Assembly: GCA_013407085.1 (NCBI GenBank)
Contig: JACCGJ010001737.1
Span: 47,861 to 111,860, forward strand
Direction of reading: 5' to 3'
Length of the DNA stretch: 64,000 nucleotides
Origin: Atriophallophorus winterbourni
Lineage: Eukaryota; Platyhelminthes; Trematoda; Plagiorchiida; Microphallidae
In this document: positions 33,079-45,352 of the stretch, piece after piece
Numbering within the stretch: the stretch's first letter is position 1
How the letters are laid out: the number at the start of each line of letters is the position of its first letter
The notes under the pieces: generated by a model
What the model saw: the letters and a program-made list of their open reading frames with translations, nothing else
Databases searched by the model: none
What the model was told of the DNA's origin: nothing
Translations under genes and position numbers: made by a program

Positions 33079-33830
33079 ATGTTTGCCAACAAATGCTTAA
33101 AAAATTCTTGTTGCAGAAAAGTATTGAATGGTATCGAGTGTAATACTTGCAAGAGATGGGCGCATCCGAAGGATTCAGGGATACATCCCGAGCACTATCA
33201 GGTTTATGTTACTCACCGTTGGCTCAGATCGATATGTAGTGAGTGCCAGTGGGCAGCAAAAAAACATTTTCCGAGAAGTCGAAAAATGCTCGTCTTCAGC
33301 AATACAGTAAGGCTTCTAAAGTTAGTATGAATAAATCATTTACTGAAGTAGTGCGTGAAAATACTACTGCTAGCCCCGCGGTAAAAACAATAAATTCTGA
33401 TGAAATTACGGTGAGCAAATCTCCCAAACCTACAAAACCACATAAAAGTAATAAAAAGGTTAATGTACAGGGAAAAGCGGTTAAGTCAGATGTCATTTCA
33501 CAGAGCCTGTCTTATAAGCCTTCGAAGCCTAGTATAGGTGGGAACAAGGTACAGACAGGACGTAAAGCGGCAGTCAGTAGAAAATTTGACTCTCTGTCAA
33601 ATTTACTTGTTACTGTCACTTCGAGCTTTGATAAGTTATCCAAGGATGTGGAGCAGCTTAAATCAGGGAATACGGATAAATCTCCTAACATCCTGGTACT
33701 TAATCAGGATGAACCCTATATAAGCGAAGCCAAAACGCGTAAGTCACTCGACCGGAGTTGTATAAGAAATCTGCGCGTAATGTTTAAATGCGCCCAGATA
33801 TGCCACTAAAGCGTGTTCAGCGTGTTAACA
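33079..33830 (+). pseudogene. CR1-like LINE ORF1 (zinc finger), broken
   Basis: Finger residues CNTCKRWAHP and HRWLRSICSECQWAA match ORF1 at 3262, although one finger position reads KDSGIH where that copy has GCSAIH. The frame shifts near 33250 and continues as a Lys/Ser-rich region (KPTKPHKSNKKVNVQGKAVK) ending in LDRSCIRNLRVMFK. Confidence 0.65.
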
Positions 33831-34289
33831 TGTGGAAGGGCGACAAAAAAAGTCAAGACACTCTCCAAGACCAATTTTAGTTGAATTTCTTTTGCAATCT
33901 GATCGCGACCAGTTCTTTGCAAGTTACATTATCTAAAATGAACCCAACAAAGGGAAACACGTTGTTGTGCCCGACGACAAGATGGGATCCAAAAGTTTAA
34001 AGGAATCACGTTATGGGGTAACTTATAACAGAATGCGCTGTTCTTCAGAAAAAGATAGTTCTTTGTCAACTATAGAAATAACGGACAAGTCTGTGGATAG
34101 AAACTTCGGTCATCGTATTAACCCTGAAATTCCACAGCTCGTGATTAGCGACCTTCAAGGTACAGTAGAACTTCAGGCCGCGCAAGGCGATCCGACCCTC
34201 TTAAGCAGCACACCAAAAGCGTGCCGACTCCTCGGGTATTACGTCCGAGGATCAAGCAGGACTAAGAATATATGGCGAGACACCGTCGC

Positions 34290-36360
34290 CACAGTGCTAT
34301 ATGGAAATTCATGTATTATCCGGAATAAATGGTCTGAACTCTCCATCCTAGCGCAGGAGTTACGAACACATGTAATAGCACTGACCGAAACCGGGATATC
34401 TGCAACTGATTATAATCCTGACGCAATTTGTTGCAGTTATGCTGTGGTCAGATGTGATAGAACAGGTACACTCAACTGGGGTGGTGTTGCTATCTTTTTC
34501 AGGCTAGGACTTCGACCTTCAGAATCGATCTTGTAGACTGGGATGTTGTCTCAGAGGAAGCTGAAAAGGTGATGACATAGCAACAAACTGGCAGGTCATA
34601 CACCAGTCTGTCTACCTTGCAGGACAGGTTGGCTCCGTTGGTGCACGTCAAGCGACTCAACAAACCCCAATGGCGGAGACCTGCGATGCGACGGGTGATT
34701 AGAATGCGGGACGTGCATGTAAAAATTACAAAGCTTCTCAGACACAACGGTCCCGGGCATGGTATAAAATGGTCAGGCTGTGGGAATAAAACGCAAGGCA
34801 AAACGTGACTTTGAATCACAGTTGACACGCATTATAAAGCAGTGCCCGAAATGTTACTATAGTTATGCCCAATCCAAAGGCAAAACTCGCGATTGGATTG
34901 GCAACCTTCAGCAGGAAAACGGACCGCAAACAGTCTCAGATTCAGAAAAGGCTTCGGCCTTTCTCAAACACTTCCAATCTGTTCAGAGGCTTGATCGCTA
35001 AATAGATCAGATTAACATGCAAGTGATCAAAAGGTCAGATATTGTTACTCCACTTGAGGAGTTATTTTTCACTGATGATGAGGTTAAACTTGCTCTTGCA
35101 GCAACTAACCTCCATAAATCTGCTGACACAGACGACATTTACCCTCAAATTATAAAGAACCCGGCGCCAATATTATCAGATCCAGTGGGTCGTATTTTTA
35201 ACGCTTCCTTGCAACATGGATATATTCCGAGTATTTGGAAGTTGGCTAATGTGATCCCGATACATGAAGGTGGCAGTCGATCCTCAGTTTGTAAGTACAG
35301 ACCTGAAAGTCTTACTAGCATCCTATGTAAAATCCTGGAGAAACTTATTAGGGATAGGATCTCTCGCCATCTAGTTGATTACTCGTTGCTGAACTCTGCT
35401 CAGCACGGCTTCCTTAAAGGGAAGTCGTGCATAACAAACCTCTTATGTTTTCTTAACGAGGTCACTATGAGGCTAGATAAAGGCCAACAAGTTGAGGTTT
35501 TTTACTTGGACTTTTGTAAGGCCTTTGATTCGGTAAACCACAGATTTCTTGTAACCAAACTTGGTTATATTGGTATCGCTGGTCTTCTGAAGAAATGGAT
35601 AATAGGCTTCTTAAGCAACAGATTCCTTCGCGTCAGGATAGGCAGTATGAATTCCTCGAAAGTAAAAGTTGTTAGTGAATTCCCACAGGGTTCCGTACTC
35701 GGACAGCTACTTTTCGTTATTTTCATCGATGATTTGGCAGCGTTGCTTAAGTGTCCCTGCTATATTTTTGCAGATGATGCCAAGTTTATCGGTCCACTGA
35801 ATAAACAGGATCTTCTTGAGGATATCGAAAGGGCCATCAAGTGGTCTTCTACATGGGATCTACCAGGTAACTTCACTAAAAGCTATCTCTTGTCTAATGT
35901 CATTAAAAAGCTGGAGGTTGTTGGACCAGATGGTATACTTAAGAATAATGGGCTGCCGAACGTTCGTGACTTAGGTATAAAGGTTTTAGCGAACTTTAAA
36001 TGGGCAGATCAATTTGCAGCTGCTGCACAAGGAGTAGGAGCGAGCTTTTTCGCCTTCGATAAGTTTTATCCTGCAGGTCCCCAGACGTTTCCATACCATA
36101 ATACAAAGCAGCCGTGAGACCACATCTCGAGTATTGCGTTCAAGCATGGTCACCTTATTTGGAATAGGATATTGCGCCTAGCTACTCGCATGACTGAAGG
36201 GCAATCAGCTAGGTCGTATGAGGAACGATTGCTGAGTCTAGATCTCTTCTCACCGAAAAGAAGGCGGCTACGTGAGGACCTGATTGGAACCTTCAAAATC
36301 ACGACAGGTTTCAGTAATGTTCTTTCTCATATCTGTCTAGGCCTGGGCAACCTGATAGTA
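34290..36360 (+). pseudogene. CR1-like LINE ORF2 remnant
   Basis: Endonuclease start with NSCIIRNKWSELS, ALTETGISA and NWGGVAIFF, then a deletion. The RT part has VIPIHEGGSRS, HGFLKGKSCITNLL, YLDFCKAFDSVNH, FPQGSVLGQLLF and FADDAKF. The usual GVPQGS reads EFPQGS, and the catalytic FADD is intact. Frames change at about 34800, 35000 and 36115. Confidence 0.75.
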
Positions 36361-36470
36361 AATTAGCCCACGTGCAGTCTCTGACTTTGAGCTTTTTTTC
36401 CACAATACACTATTGACTATTGTAAGGCACTTTGCCTGGATCAGGTTTGTGCTTTCATAAATACATACTG
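36326..36470 (+). repeat. SINE family S with a roughly 50-bp internal insertion
   Basis: Begins CATATCTGTCTAGGCCTGGG and ends GGATCAGGTTTGTGCTTTCA. About 50 extra bases (TTTGAGCTTTTTTTCCACAA...) separate TCTCTGAC from GGCACTTTGCC. It interrupts the CR1-like LINE. Confidence 0.8.
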
Positions 36471-37031
36471 TTCATCCAAGTGAAATGCTCTGGGGTCAAG
36501 TGTGGGTAATCGAGGCCACCCATTGAACTGGCCAACGACATCTCAGTTCTAATTTTCGTAAGTACTTCTTTAGTGAAAGGGTAGTAAATTACTGGAATCA
36601 TCTTCCCAAAGAAGTTGTTTGTTCTACTTCTGTAGGGGGTTTCAAGAAAGGACTCGGCTGTGTGGCCTTCTTTATTTCCTGATTTTTATCCGTAATTTAA
36701 TAGTTGATATGATCCTCATGTTGTCTTTGGAACGCACTAACGTCTCTTCTCACCTATTGGTGAGGGGAGGTTTTCTGTTGCATTCCAGATTACTCTCAAC
36801 GTGGACGTTTGCTTCTTATATATTTTGACATTGTTGTGGATTTGAACATGGTTACGACTCGTAAATCTGTAAAAGGAGATCATGCAGCACCGACTGCAAT
36901 GAAGCCTCAAGAGAATGGGGGCTCCGCTGCTCACTCTGGGGATTCTTGTCTGGTTTGTTCGAAACAGGTCGTCAATAACGCTAAAGCTGTTCAATGTGAA
37001 ATATGTTTAATGGGGATGCATATTCGATGTG

Positions 37032-37266
37032 CACGGATGTGCAATCGTGCAGCATTTATGTGCTGTACGGCCAACACCATGCTAAATTGATTGGCCAACG
37101 GTAGTGAGCTGCATGCTGAAACACGCTGAAGTCTCACTACCATTTCTATTTCTATTTCCCCTCATATCTGTCTAGGCCTGAGCAACCTGAGAGTATGTTA
37201 GCCCACGTGAAGTCTGACTGTGCGGCACTTTGCCTGGATCAGGCTTGTACTTACATACTATACATA
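37032..37266 (+). repeat. SINE family S, full-length reference copy (235 bp)
   Basis: Bounded by a 13-bp target duplication CATATTCGATGTG (37019-37031 and 37267-37279), which fixes both ends. It starts CACGGATGTGCAATCGTGCA, contains GCTAAATTGATTGGCCAACG and CTCATATCTGTCTAGGCCTG, and ends with CATAC/ATACAT-type units. I see no clear tRNA A or B box. Confidence 0.9.
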
Positions 37267-37489
37267 CATATTCGATGTGGTGGAATGAAGCCGGAGATGT
37301 ATCGTTGGCTTCAGAAAAATTCATGCGATATCATTCGCACGATATGTAAGATATGCCTTCCACCGACTGGTTTTAAGCTCGCAGGTACTCAGCTTCAAGT
37401 TGACACGGCTTCTGCTAAGACCTTTGAAGGTATTGATGGGGGGATTGTAAATAGTGGCTCACCCTCCAAAGATTATCATAATCGAGGGT

Positions 37490-38000
37490 GGCAGTGGGGA
37501 TAAGCTCCCACTGTCTATAAAATGCTCTTATATGGTGCGCGTCTCAAATAGCCTCTGACAACCAAGTCCAGCTTCTGGCCTGCATGTGTGGCTCCCCGAG
37601 CCCGGCAGAACTGCTTCTACTAACAGCAGAAGGGGCGAGGGCGAGTGTCTGGCGCCTGAAAACCAGTTTGCTTTGGGCAGATAGAGCTCGTTAGCCTGGG
37701 ACGGCATTTCATCTAAGGGAAGGAAAACCCTGATTTTAAACCTCCGCTGCCTTGCGGGATACCCGATCGCGGGAAAGGCTTCGGGAGAAAACCCTGAGGA
37801 ACAATCTGGAGCAGAGTTACGTAGACGGTTAGTTGGTGCACACCACCTCTTTCTGGCTACTCCCTGCTGCCTTGCAGGTTGCACTTGGTTGTGCAAAGGC
37901 TAGAGAAACTGACTCGAACAAACACCGAGTGGTGCTGGGGACGCCGCTTTGTACCCAAATTTCCAAGACCCTTCATTGAAGCCGACTCATCCTCCAGGAG
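37490..38000 (-). repeat. Dispersed repeat I, inverted copy (about 510 bp)
   Basis: Closely matches the plus strand of 60600-61140, for example ACCGTCTACGTAACTCTG and GGTATCCCGCAAGGCAGCGG in sense orientation. It has no clear coding capacity; frames through it are not conserved between copies. Confidence 0.8.
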
Positions 38001-38686
38001 GAGATAGTCGCACAAACGAACACTCTCTAAGGAGGATAATCACCACACATCTTGTGCACAGCAAGTTTGCGTGCAATCTGAAGATGTACGCACCTTTTCG
38101 GAAGTTGCTTCCTCGCCTGTACTCGGTTCAAAAGATGGAGTTAGTTTTGCCTTTGCAACGAAATTTCTTAAGCCCAAAGAGGTCCAGGACCTACCACAGC
38201 TAGATAAAGCAATCAAGAATAAAGACCAGAGCTTTACCACTGATGAGAGTAGAAAATCCTGCATCATTCTTCACATTGGGCCGGAGCAAACAGGTGCTTT
38301 GGCGATAGAAAGGGTTAATCAGGAACGCGATTTCTTAAACTCTGCTCTTGCCCCCCTTTTCGACGAAGGTGAAAAGGGTGCAACGGTACGCACAGCGTTT
38401 CGTCTGGGCCGCAGGCCAGCGCCAGGTGATCGCCCCAGACCGTTAAAAATTGTGTTAGACTCCGCTGAGCAAGTGACCTTACTGCTAAAGAGGTGTTACA
38501 GGTTAAAGGGTAGTGAACTTCAACTCCGGAAGATCGTGTGAAAATGCGAAAAGCTACTCAGGAGATTAGTGAGCGCAGAGCCGCGGGTGAAACTAACTTG
38601 CGCATTGTGGATTTTCGGGTTGTGAGGATGAGGCCAAAAGTTCGTTGTGAACTTCTGACGATAGGCATTCGGAGGGATCTGGATCT

Positions 38687-39160
38687 TTGAAAGTGATATA
38701 TTTTAATGCGAGGAGCTTGAGAAACAAACTGGATGAACTCTTTGATCGGATTGGACAGGACCCTTCAGCGATCATTGCGGTGACGGAAACCTGGCTCTCG
38801 CCTGAGCAGGATGATCCCGAGCTGGCTCTACCTGGATATAGACTCTTTCGCTCAGATCGAACAGACGATAGAATCAGTGGTGGGGTTGCCTTATACTTCC
38901 AACAACATATTTCCGTCGCAGTGTTGGCTCGCTTCCAGCAGACTGCCGGTATGGCAGAGTTTATGGTGCCGAAAAAGGACTGCAACTTCATTTGTCACGA
39001 TAGGTGTCGTTTATCGTTCTCCCAATACTCAGGCAGATACTCTGATATCACAGATATGCCAATACGGTAGATCCTCAAACTGCTTGATTATTGGCGATTT
39101 AAATGCTCTTAGTATTGATTGGACTTCGCTAGAGGAAGGTTCTGGGTCATTCGAGCAATA
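38687..39160 (+). pseudogene. LINE endonuclease fragment
   Basis: YFNARSLRNKLDELFDRIG, AVTETWLSPEQDD, RISGGVALYF and, after a frameshift near 39000, VVYRSPNTQADTL and IIGDLNALSIDW. It ends before the catalytic SDH. Confidence 0.75.
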
Positions 39161-39284
39161 GTTCAATAGTGTATTGCGGTATAAAAAAGCTGAGGGCTTG
39201 TACAAACCGCAGGATAGATAGAGCGGTGGGTCGAAAAAGCAAAGATAGAAATGTTTGAGTTTCCAAGGCCTTAGAGCGGGCCTC

Positions 39285-39420
39285 ATTCGCGTTTAGCCTG
39301 CACCATCAATGGATTTTTGTGGCATTTGGACAGGTAGGGCGTCAACCCGGGACACAGCTACCCACCACATCCTCCGGAACAGGGTCAGTTGAAACTGCGT
39401 GTATACGGACTTCCGATACT
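39285..39420 (-). repeat. Dispersed repeat J, copy 2
   Basis: Reverse-strand match to 32760-32945 through TAGCTGTGTCCCGGGTTGA. Confidence 0.55.
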
Positions 39421-40367
39421 GGGATCGTTGCCACGAGCTAGTGAGTTTTGCAGGGGAAAATGCAATAGGGTTTGTAAAAAAAAATTAAAATTGTGTTTAC
39501 GGGGTACTTGTGTCTTGAACTTATTGAACGCTGTGGTTTATGTGGGCTTCGTGCAGCATGTCTCCTATCCGACCAGAGTAGGACCTACTGGGTGTGAGAC
39601 CATTTTGTCTTGGTATTCACTCCAACGCGGTCCGATATTACTCAGCTTCGGACTGAAGCTTCATTACGCTGTAGTAATGATGCCACCTTAAATTTTATTT
39701 ACCTTACATTTTATCTAAATTCGATTCTATTGTAAGTATTACCTTACATGACAAAGACTCGTGTTTTGTTTGGCGATCTGTATCAAGGTCATATAATATT
39801 TGAGTACACGTTGAACAGGAAAAATTGTGGCTGAGTCACCAAACCAGCTTCCAGATTTCTTACGGTTGTGTGCCACAGAATTGGGCCCACTGGTACTATG
39901 GCATTTTTTCTGTAAACATTTTTATTTATATCAATCAATGTACACTTTTTGAATTGTACCCGGATTTTACGGATATAAATTTTCGTCCGCTCGGAGTTGT
40001 CCTTCTAATCTCGTCTGATACCCGTACTGCGTGCTTGGAATTCTGACTGTGGATTGTGGAAAGATTGCTTGCTTGCTATAAAAAGACCGCTCCATATTTC
40101 AGCCGCACCTAATTCTTGGATTTACCGCGGTTGCTTCTGTGATAATACTTTGACGTCTGGATCGGAGTAGTCAATTGCCAAGCCGGGGAGAATCGCTTCC
40201 AATTCAATCGAAGAATTATTGCGAGTGGTTACCTTTTTACTTTTTACACACATACTGTAATTTTACGTAGCCTGAACCACCACAATTTGGTGAGCCCGAT
40301 TATTTTCGTCATAGCATACTCCCCACTATTTTGATTTTGTAGCATATTTTTACATTTTCTCATCAAT

Positions 40368-40929
40368 ATGGACAGTATCCCACAGGCAGCACCTATCCCA
40401 GCAGATATTGGTCATTTATCACTTCCTGAGTTTCGCGTAGCAAACCCTAGATTATGGTTCGCTCAAGTAGAAGCTATTTTCGAAACTCGACGCATTACTA
40501 GCCAAAAAGCAATGTTACGTCATAGGAAGTTTACCACAAGCAGTCGCATCCGAAGTTGCTGATATCATATACAACAGACCTACCGATAAACCGTATGATG
40601 TACTGAAATCAGCTTTGATATCGCGTATAGCAGCATCTGATGAGAAAAACTTACGCAAATTACTCTCGGGTATCGAACTAGGTGACAATACACCGTCGCA
40701 ACTCCTTCGTCGAATGATCGAGTTACAGGGTACAACACCAGTTGGCGAACCGATTTTAAAAGAATTGTGGCTGCAAAGTCTACCCAGCGATGTTCGAAAA
40801 GCACTTTTGGTGGTTGAAGAAGATTGCAAGTTAGATAAGCTCGCTGCCATCGCCGATCGAGTGTATGAAAATCATAAGCCAACCATTGTAGTAGTACAAT
40901 CGCCTTATAAATCAACTCCTTTAAATTAG
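40368..40929 (+). pseudogene. CsRn1-like gag, frameshifted
   Basis: Starts MDSIPQAAPIPADIGHLSLP, then FRVANPRLWFAQVEAIFETR, the capsid-like start of CsRn1-group Gag. The frame changes near 40520 and continues as YDVLKSALISRIAASDEKNL, GDNTPSQLLRRMIEL and LWLQSLPSDVRKALL to a stop at 40929. Confidence 0.8.
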
Positions 40930-40946
40930 AATCAGAGATCCCTGAA

Positions 40947-41489
40947 TTGAAATCGCGACTCAACGAACTTTGCATGCACATACGTAATTTACGAAATGAT
41001 CGATCTCGCTCATCACAGAGACACAGTTCGAATGGACGATATTCACGAAGTCGGAGTAAAGGGCCAGGTCTTTGCTATTACCACCGCAGATTCGGTGAAC
41101 GCGCCTACAGATGCACCAGACTCTGTAGTTTTGTTTCCAAATCTAACGAGCAGGAAAACGATTATGCAGTAGGAACGGCTGCACTGCCTGGCAACAAAGT
41201 TAGCCGTCTCCTCTATATCTCTAACAACACAACGAAATTGCGTTTTCTGGTAGACACCGGTGCGGAACTCAGCGTCATCCCACCTAACGAAACCGAACGC
41301 AAGTGTCCGTCGGGATTAACCCTTCAGGCGGCCAACGGTACTCGGATAGCCACTTATGGTCATCGGTCCCTCGCGGTAGACCTGGGCTTACGAAGATCGT
41401 TCCACTGGGTGTTCACCATTGCAGACGTGAAAACTCCGATTTTGGGTGCAGATTTTTTGTCTAATTTCAACCTCGCGGTGGACACAATA
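40947..41489 (+). pseudogene. CsRn1-like Gag CHCC knuckle and aspartic protease
   Basis: The knuckle has spacing C-x2-H-x9-C-x3-C (near 41070-41125), the unusual CHCC type of the CsRn1 group instead of the common CCHC. The protease follows with RFLVDTGAELSVIP and PILGADFLSNFNLAVDT. The frame is cut directly after this by the nested LINE. Confidence 0.85.
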
Positions 41490-42672
41490 ATAATAATAAT
41501 ATATATTCTTGGATATATATCTTGGATGATCAGTTTATCAAAATTTGAACACCAAAAAAATAGTACAGTGCAAGTGACCGAAGTGAGCGGGATTTTTAAA
41601 CATTTTTTCCGTTCAATAAGGGAAATTAATATACATTAGGTAAGAAAAAATTATCAATGTCTTAAAGAAATAAAATTTCATTTAAATTATGTCAAGATTT
41701 ACGAATGGCAAGAATGCAAGAAACAAATGGAGAACAGAAATGGAAGGTAATTATGGAAAAAGTGGTGCGAATTGTAATGAAGTTGTCATAAAAAATTGAT
41801 AAATAAATTATATATGAATAAATTCATGTTTTTACGGAAAGTTTGAATAAGAAGATTGAAAGGGGAACATAAATCCATCGGAATAAGAAAATCTAAGAAA
41901 TTGTGGGGGATGAGAGAGTGTGTGGCTAATAGCATGGAGGAGGCAGTAGGGTACTGTGCTCCAATACTCTTGAAGAATTGTCGACCAATCGAACCAAAAT
42001 GTGTTCACCAGCCGGATTTTCGTTATCTGCAGGAGAGTGAATCGCATACGGAACAAATCTTGGGCGGATAGATTTCGAGCAAATTACAGTGATGGTTGGT
42101 TATTCGAAGACACTGGAATATAATGAAAGATTTTCTCTTCACCAGCACGGTGAGAGGTCATCAAAGTAAAATAGTACATCATTTAAGAAATAAGAATGTA
42201 CATTTTAAAAAACATAATGTTTTTTCGTTTTTTAAATTTTTTTACGTTTTTTCCATTTTTTTGGTATTTTTTTTAATATTTTGCACGTTAAGATAAAAAA
42301 TGAGACATTTCTAGGCCTCATGAGAAATAAAAGACAGTTATATGCATAATGGTGTATAGAAAATGTTATCGATGGCAATGTTGAGATTAATTTGTGTAAA
42401 AGCATTTCTAGGGTCCGGTAACCTGACACTTGAATGGCCAGTTATCCAGAGAATACTATCTGACCTCATGATATACTAATATATGCAGATATATAAGCAG
42501 AAAACGTTTAAGGATATGGTTATATGGTAAAAATGATTATAAAACGCACGGTTACGATGAAGGTTTGTAACAAGATATCTAAGGGTCCGGTAACCTGACA
42601 CTTGAATGGCTAGTTATCCAGAGAATACCATAAGACATCATGATATACTAATATGTGGAGAAAGATGTGGAA

Positions 42673-43404
42673 TTAGAAACCTGGGATCCCATGAGAGTAT
42701 AGAATATCTAGAGAAGAGTTTATCTTAAGGATTTGGGATAGTGAGTGAACGGTAAGAGTTTCTACAAGCGTTTTAAATTTTCCTGTAGATGTGCATATAC
42801 GGAAATGTAGAGGAAGAGAATTCCAAAGTTGTGCATTTCTAATTAAGAAGAAGTTACGTCTAACTTTAGCGCGAGAGAAAGGGATATTTAATAGCCTTGT
42901 TCGATTACGCAGATCATATTGAATATAATCGCGAAAGCGCATGCCAGACTGAAGCTTAACTCGCTGTTGAGTAATGATTCGGAAGAAAAGAAGCAGATTC
43001 AGACGAATTCTGCGTAGCCATAGTGGTTCGACATTTAGCATATTACACCTTTCATGATGAGGCAAAGGTTTAGAATAACCCAAAGTTATTTTGGTGAAAT
43101 TACGTTCAAGTCTCTCTAAGAGAAAAGAATCACGCCTCCCCATGTGGGAATATATGATATTACAATAATCAAGAATTGGCAGGACCTTCATTTTATATAG
43201 TGCAATTTTACTTTCACGTAAGAGGAATTTATGGTTAATTAAACCAAAGTTTTGTCCTGCTCTCGTGAGGAGATGTCTTGCTTGCACATTAAAGTTCAGA
43301 GAAGAGGAATACCTAAATCCGAGATCCCTAACTTCTGCAGAAGGAGTTATGGTTGAGCCATTTAATGTAAGTGTGTCACAGGGGATTAAGCAGTGTAATC
43401 CCAT
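42673..43404 (-). pseudogene. Nested LINE, RT C-terminal domain
   Basis: A 240-codon open stretch with SAEVRDLGFRYSSSLNF, YKMKVLPILDYCNIIY, LLERLERNFTKITLG and RNAQLWNSLPLHFRICTS. It follows the palm fragment at 43438-44028 after a stop and a frame change. It is part of a dead LINE and not a host gene. Confidence 0.8.
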
Positions 43405-43437
43405 ATAGTGTGTCTTAGGAGCCGAAAATTCTAATCC

Positions 43438-44028
43438 CTATTGTGCGCCCCAGCTTGATAGAAATGCAAGATCAGTGTTAAGGGATATCAGAGTTTGTGA
43501 CGTTTCATTAAGTGGAAATGATGGGACGACTTTTGTGTCATCAGCGAAGATAAAGAGTTTAGAGTGGTTCACAACACTTTCCAGATCATTAACATAAATG
43601 AGAAAAAGAAAGAGGCCTAGAACGCTGCCCTGAATTACGCCACGTTTCCAATGAGTTGGAAAGATTCCGGATTTGAGAGAAATATTGAAAAGACTTAATA
43701 AGAGTAAGGTAAAATCTTCACTGCTATTGTGTAAGATGGCTGATATAAAACCTACATCATCGGGCTTGTAATAAATTTTACTTCGACGGGAAATATCTTT
43801 TATTTCTTTTAAAGTCAAAGTAAAGGAGTCAATAGTATTTAAGGGAACCTTATTGTTTGCCGGTGGATGGTAAATGTTATTATTAAATGAGCTGCTGAAG
43901 AATGAAGAGAAAGCCTGACTTATTGTGGGCGGGTCAGTAGTGACTACATCCTTATTATCTTTTTGATAAATAATTGAAGAAATGTCACGTTTTAATAAGA
44001 TACATCTATTCTTCGTAAGAGAATTCAA
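43438..44028 (-). pseudogene. Nested LINE, linker and partial RT palm
   Basis: Contains PPTISQAFSSFFSSSFNN, YYKPDDVGFISAIL and SGIFPTHWKRG, directly joined to VIQGSVLGLFLFLIYVNDLE. The usual segment between fingers and the GxPQGS motif, including the first catalytic Asp region, is deleted. Confidence 0.8.
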
Positions 44029-44345
44029 AGACTTAGTCTTTGAGTTACTGCTTAAAGCCTTTCTTTCTTGACGCTCTAGGAGGCGAATTTTAATACCTGG
44101 GAGAGAGTTACATAGCTCATGTCGGCTATAACAGAGAAGAAGTCAAACTTATGATTCGCAGAAATAGAGAGACGAGCGATCTTTTTTTTCGAGAAGGGTT
44201 ATGGGGTTATGTTTACTTCTTTTAATATGAGAGGAAGACAAACTCCGAAGGCATGCTAAGAGGTTATAATGGAAAATCGAAGAAATACGATTAAAGTCCA
44301 GTCGTTGTCTCTGAGAAGATTCGAAAACTTAGTCCAGTTGATATA

Positions 44346-45304
44346 AGCCAACGAAGGCTTATTGAAAACACCACGAAGTTAAATTCAATGGACAAATACC
44401 ATTACACACCCATACAGTCTATTCGAGTTTTGACTCCACTCGTCACCCAGCCTTGTAAGGAACTCATAGTCCAGTTTCCGGAGATCTTCAAACCACAGTC
44501 ATTCACAAATGTGGTCGAACACCATGTCGAACACCACATTGTCACATCTGCCCCACCAGTTTTTGCCAAACATCGTAGACTAGCTCCAAACAAACTGTCC
44601 ATCGCCAAACAAGTGTTTGAACATATGTTGGAGCTAGGAATCATCCGCCAGTCGACCTCACCATGGGCTTCTCCACTAAATGTGGTTGAAAAAGTACCGT
44701 AGATACTTGGCGCCCATGCGGAGATTATAGGGCACTTAATCGCATTACGGTACCAGACCGTTACCCCATTCCCCACATCCACGATTTTACGGCGTCCCTA
44801 AACGGAAAAACCGTGTTCTCGAAGCTTGACCTGGTACGCGCCTATCACCAAATCCCCGTTGCGAAGGAAGATATCCCTAAAACGGCTGTCACGACACCAT
44901 TTGGCTTATATGAATTCGTACGAATGCCATTTGGTCTCCGAAATGCCGCACAAACTTTCCAGCGTTTTATGGATCAAGTATTTGAGGGATTGCCCTTCGT
45001 ATATGTTTATATTGATGGCGTGCTAATTGCTTGCAACACATCGACAGAACATGTTGAGCATCTTCGAGAGATTTTTCAGCGCCTATCTCAGTATGGTATT
45101 GTCGTGAATCCAGATAAATGCATCTTTCATGTGGAAACACTAGACTTTCTTTGTCACCGCATCGATTCCACCGGAATTAAACCCGTTGAACAGAAATTCT
45201 CTGCCATCCGCGATTATCCATGCCCGAGTTCAATCCGCCAGTTGCGTCGATTTTTGGGCCTAGTCAACTACTACAGACGAGTCATTCCCCAATGCGCAAA
45301 GTAA
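44346..45304 (+). pseudogene. CsRn1-like reverse transcriptase, catalytic mutation
   Basis: Resumes after the nested LINE with MDKYHYTPIQSIRVLTP, then FEHMLELGIIRQSTSPWASP. A frame change occurs near 44700. The palm follows with [33 protein letters not shown] and VYIDGVLIA, where the second Asp of the catalytic box is Gly. The thumb segment [18 protein letters not shown] precedes a stop at 45302-45304. Confidence 0.85.
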
Positions 45305-45352
45305 GCTGAACCGCTTACAGATTTACTTCGCTGCAAAGAAAGAAATTTTTCA

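Larger units (their letters stand above)
33079..36690 (+). mobile_element. CR1-like LINE, second copy, internally deleted
   Basis: Order: ORF1 zinc finger (33079), ORF1 body, endonuclease start (34290-34536), deletion of the rest of the endonuclease, linker, reverse transcriptase (35017-36117), C-terminal domain. A SINE is inserted at 36326-36470, and the C terminus resumes afterwards (RVVNYWNHLPKEVV near 36590). It belongs to a subfamily different from the 3.2-kb element. Confidence 0.8.
36849..38541 (+). pseudogene. LINE ORF1 with PHD-like finger, split by insertions
   Basis: MVTTRKSVKGDHAAPTAM, then the finger CLVCSKQVVNNAKAVQCEIC and GMHIRC. The SINE splits it after HIRC; it resumes with GGMKPEMYRWLQKN and CKICLPP. 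After a second insertion, the C-terminal domain (SCIILHIGPEQTGALAIERV, RTAFRLGRRPAPGDRPRPLK) resembles the RNA-binding part of LINE ORF1 proteins. Inactive. Confidence 0.7.
36744..39160 (+). mobile_element. CR1/L2-like LINE with PHD-finger ORF1, two nested insertions
   Basis: 5' part of a third LINE family: ORF1 from ATG 36849, ORF1 C-terminal domain 38071-38541, and the start of an endonuclease from about 38687, truncated near 39160. Insertions are SINE S (37032-37266) and repeat I (about 37490-38000). Confidence 0.75.
41487..44345 (-). mobile_element. CR1/L2-like LINE nested in the Gypsy element
   Basis: Reverse-oriented LINE about 2.86 kb long. Its 3' end is a (TTA)n-like tail at 41487, and its 5' side is truncated near 44345. 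Coding remnants are a linker and partial RT (43438-44028; VIQGSVLGLFLFLIYVNDLE and IFADDTKV) and a C-terminal part (42673-43404; LPILDYCNIIYSHMGRRDSF, WNSLPLHFR). The 3' region contains the CTCTCACC...GGTGAAGAG hairpin (42136-42158, reverse) and a direct repeat of about 75 bp (42409-42485 and 42573-42655). Confidence 0.8.
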
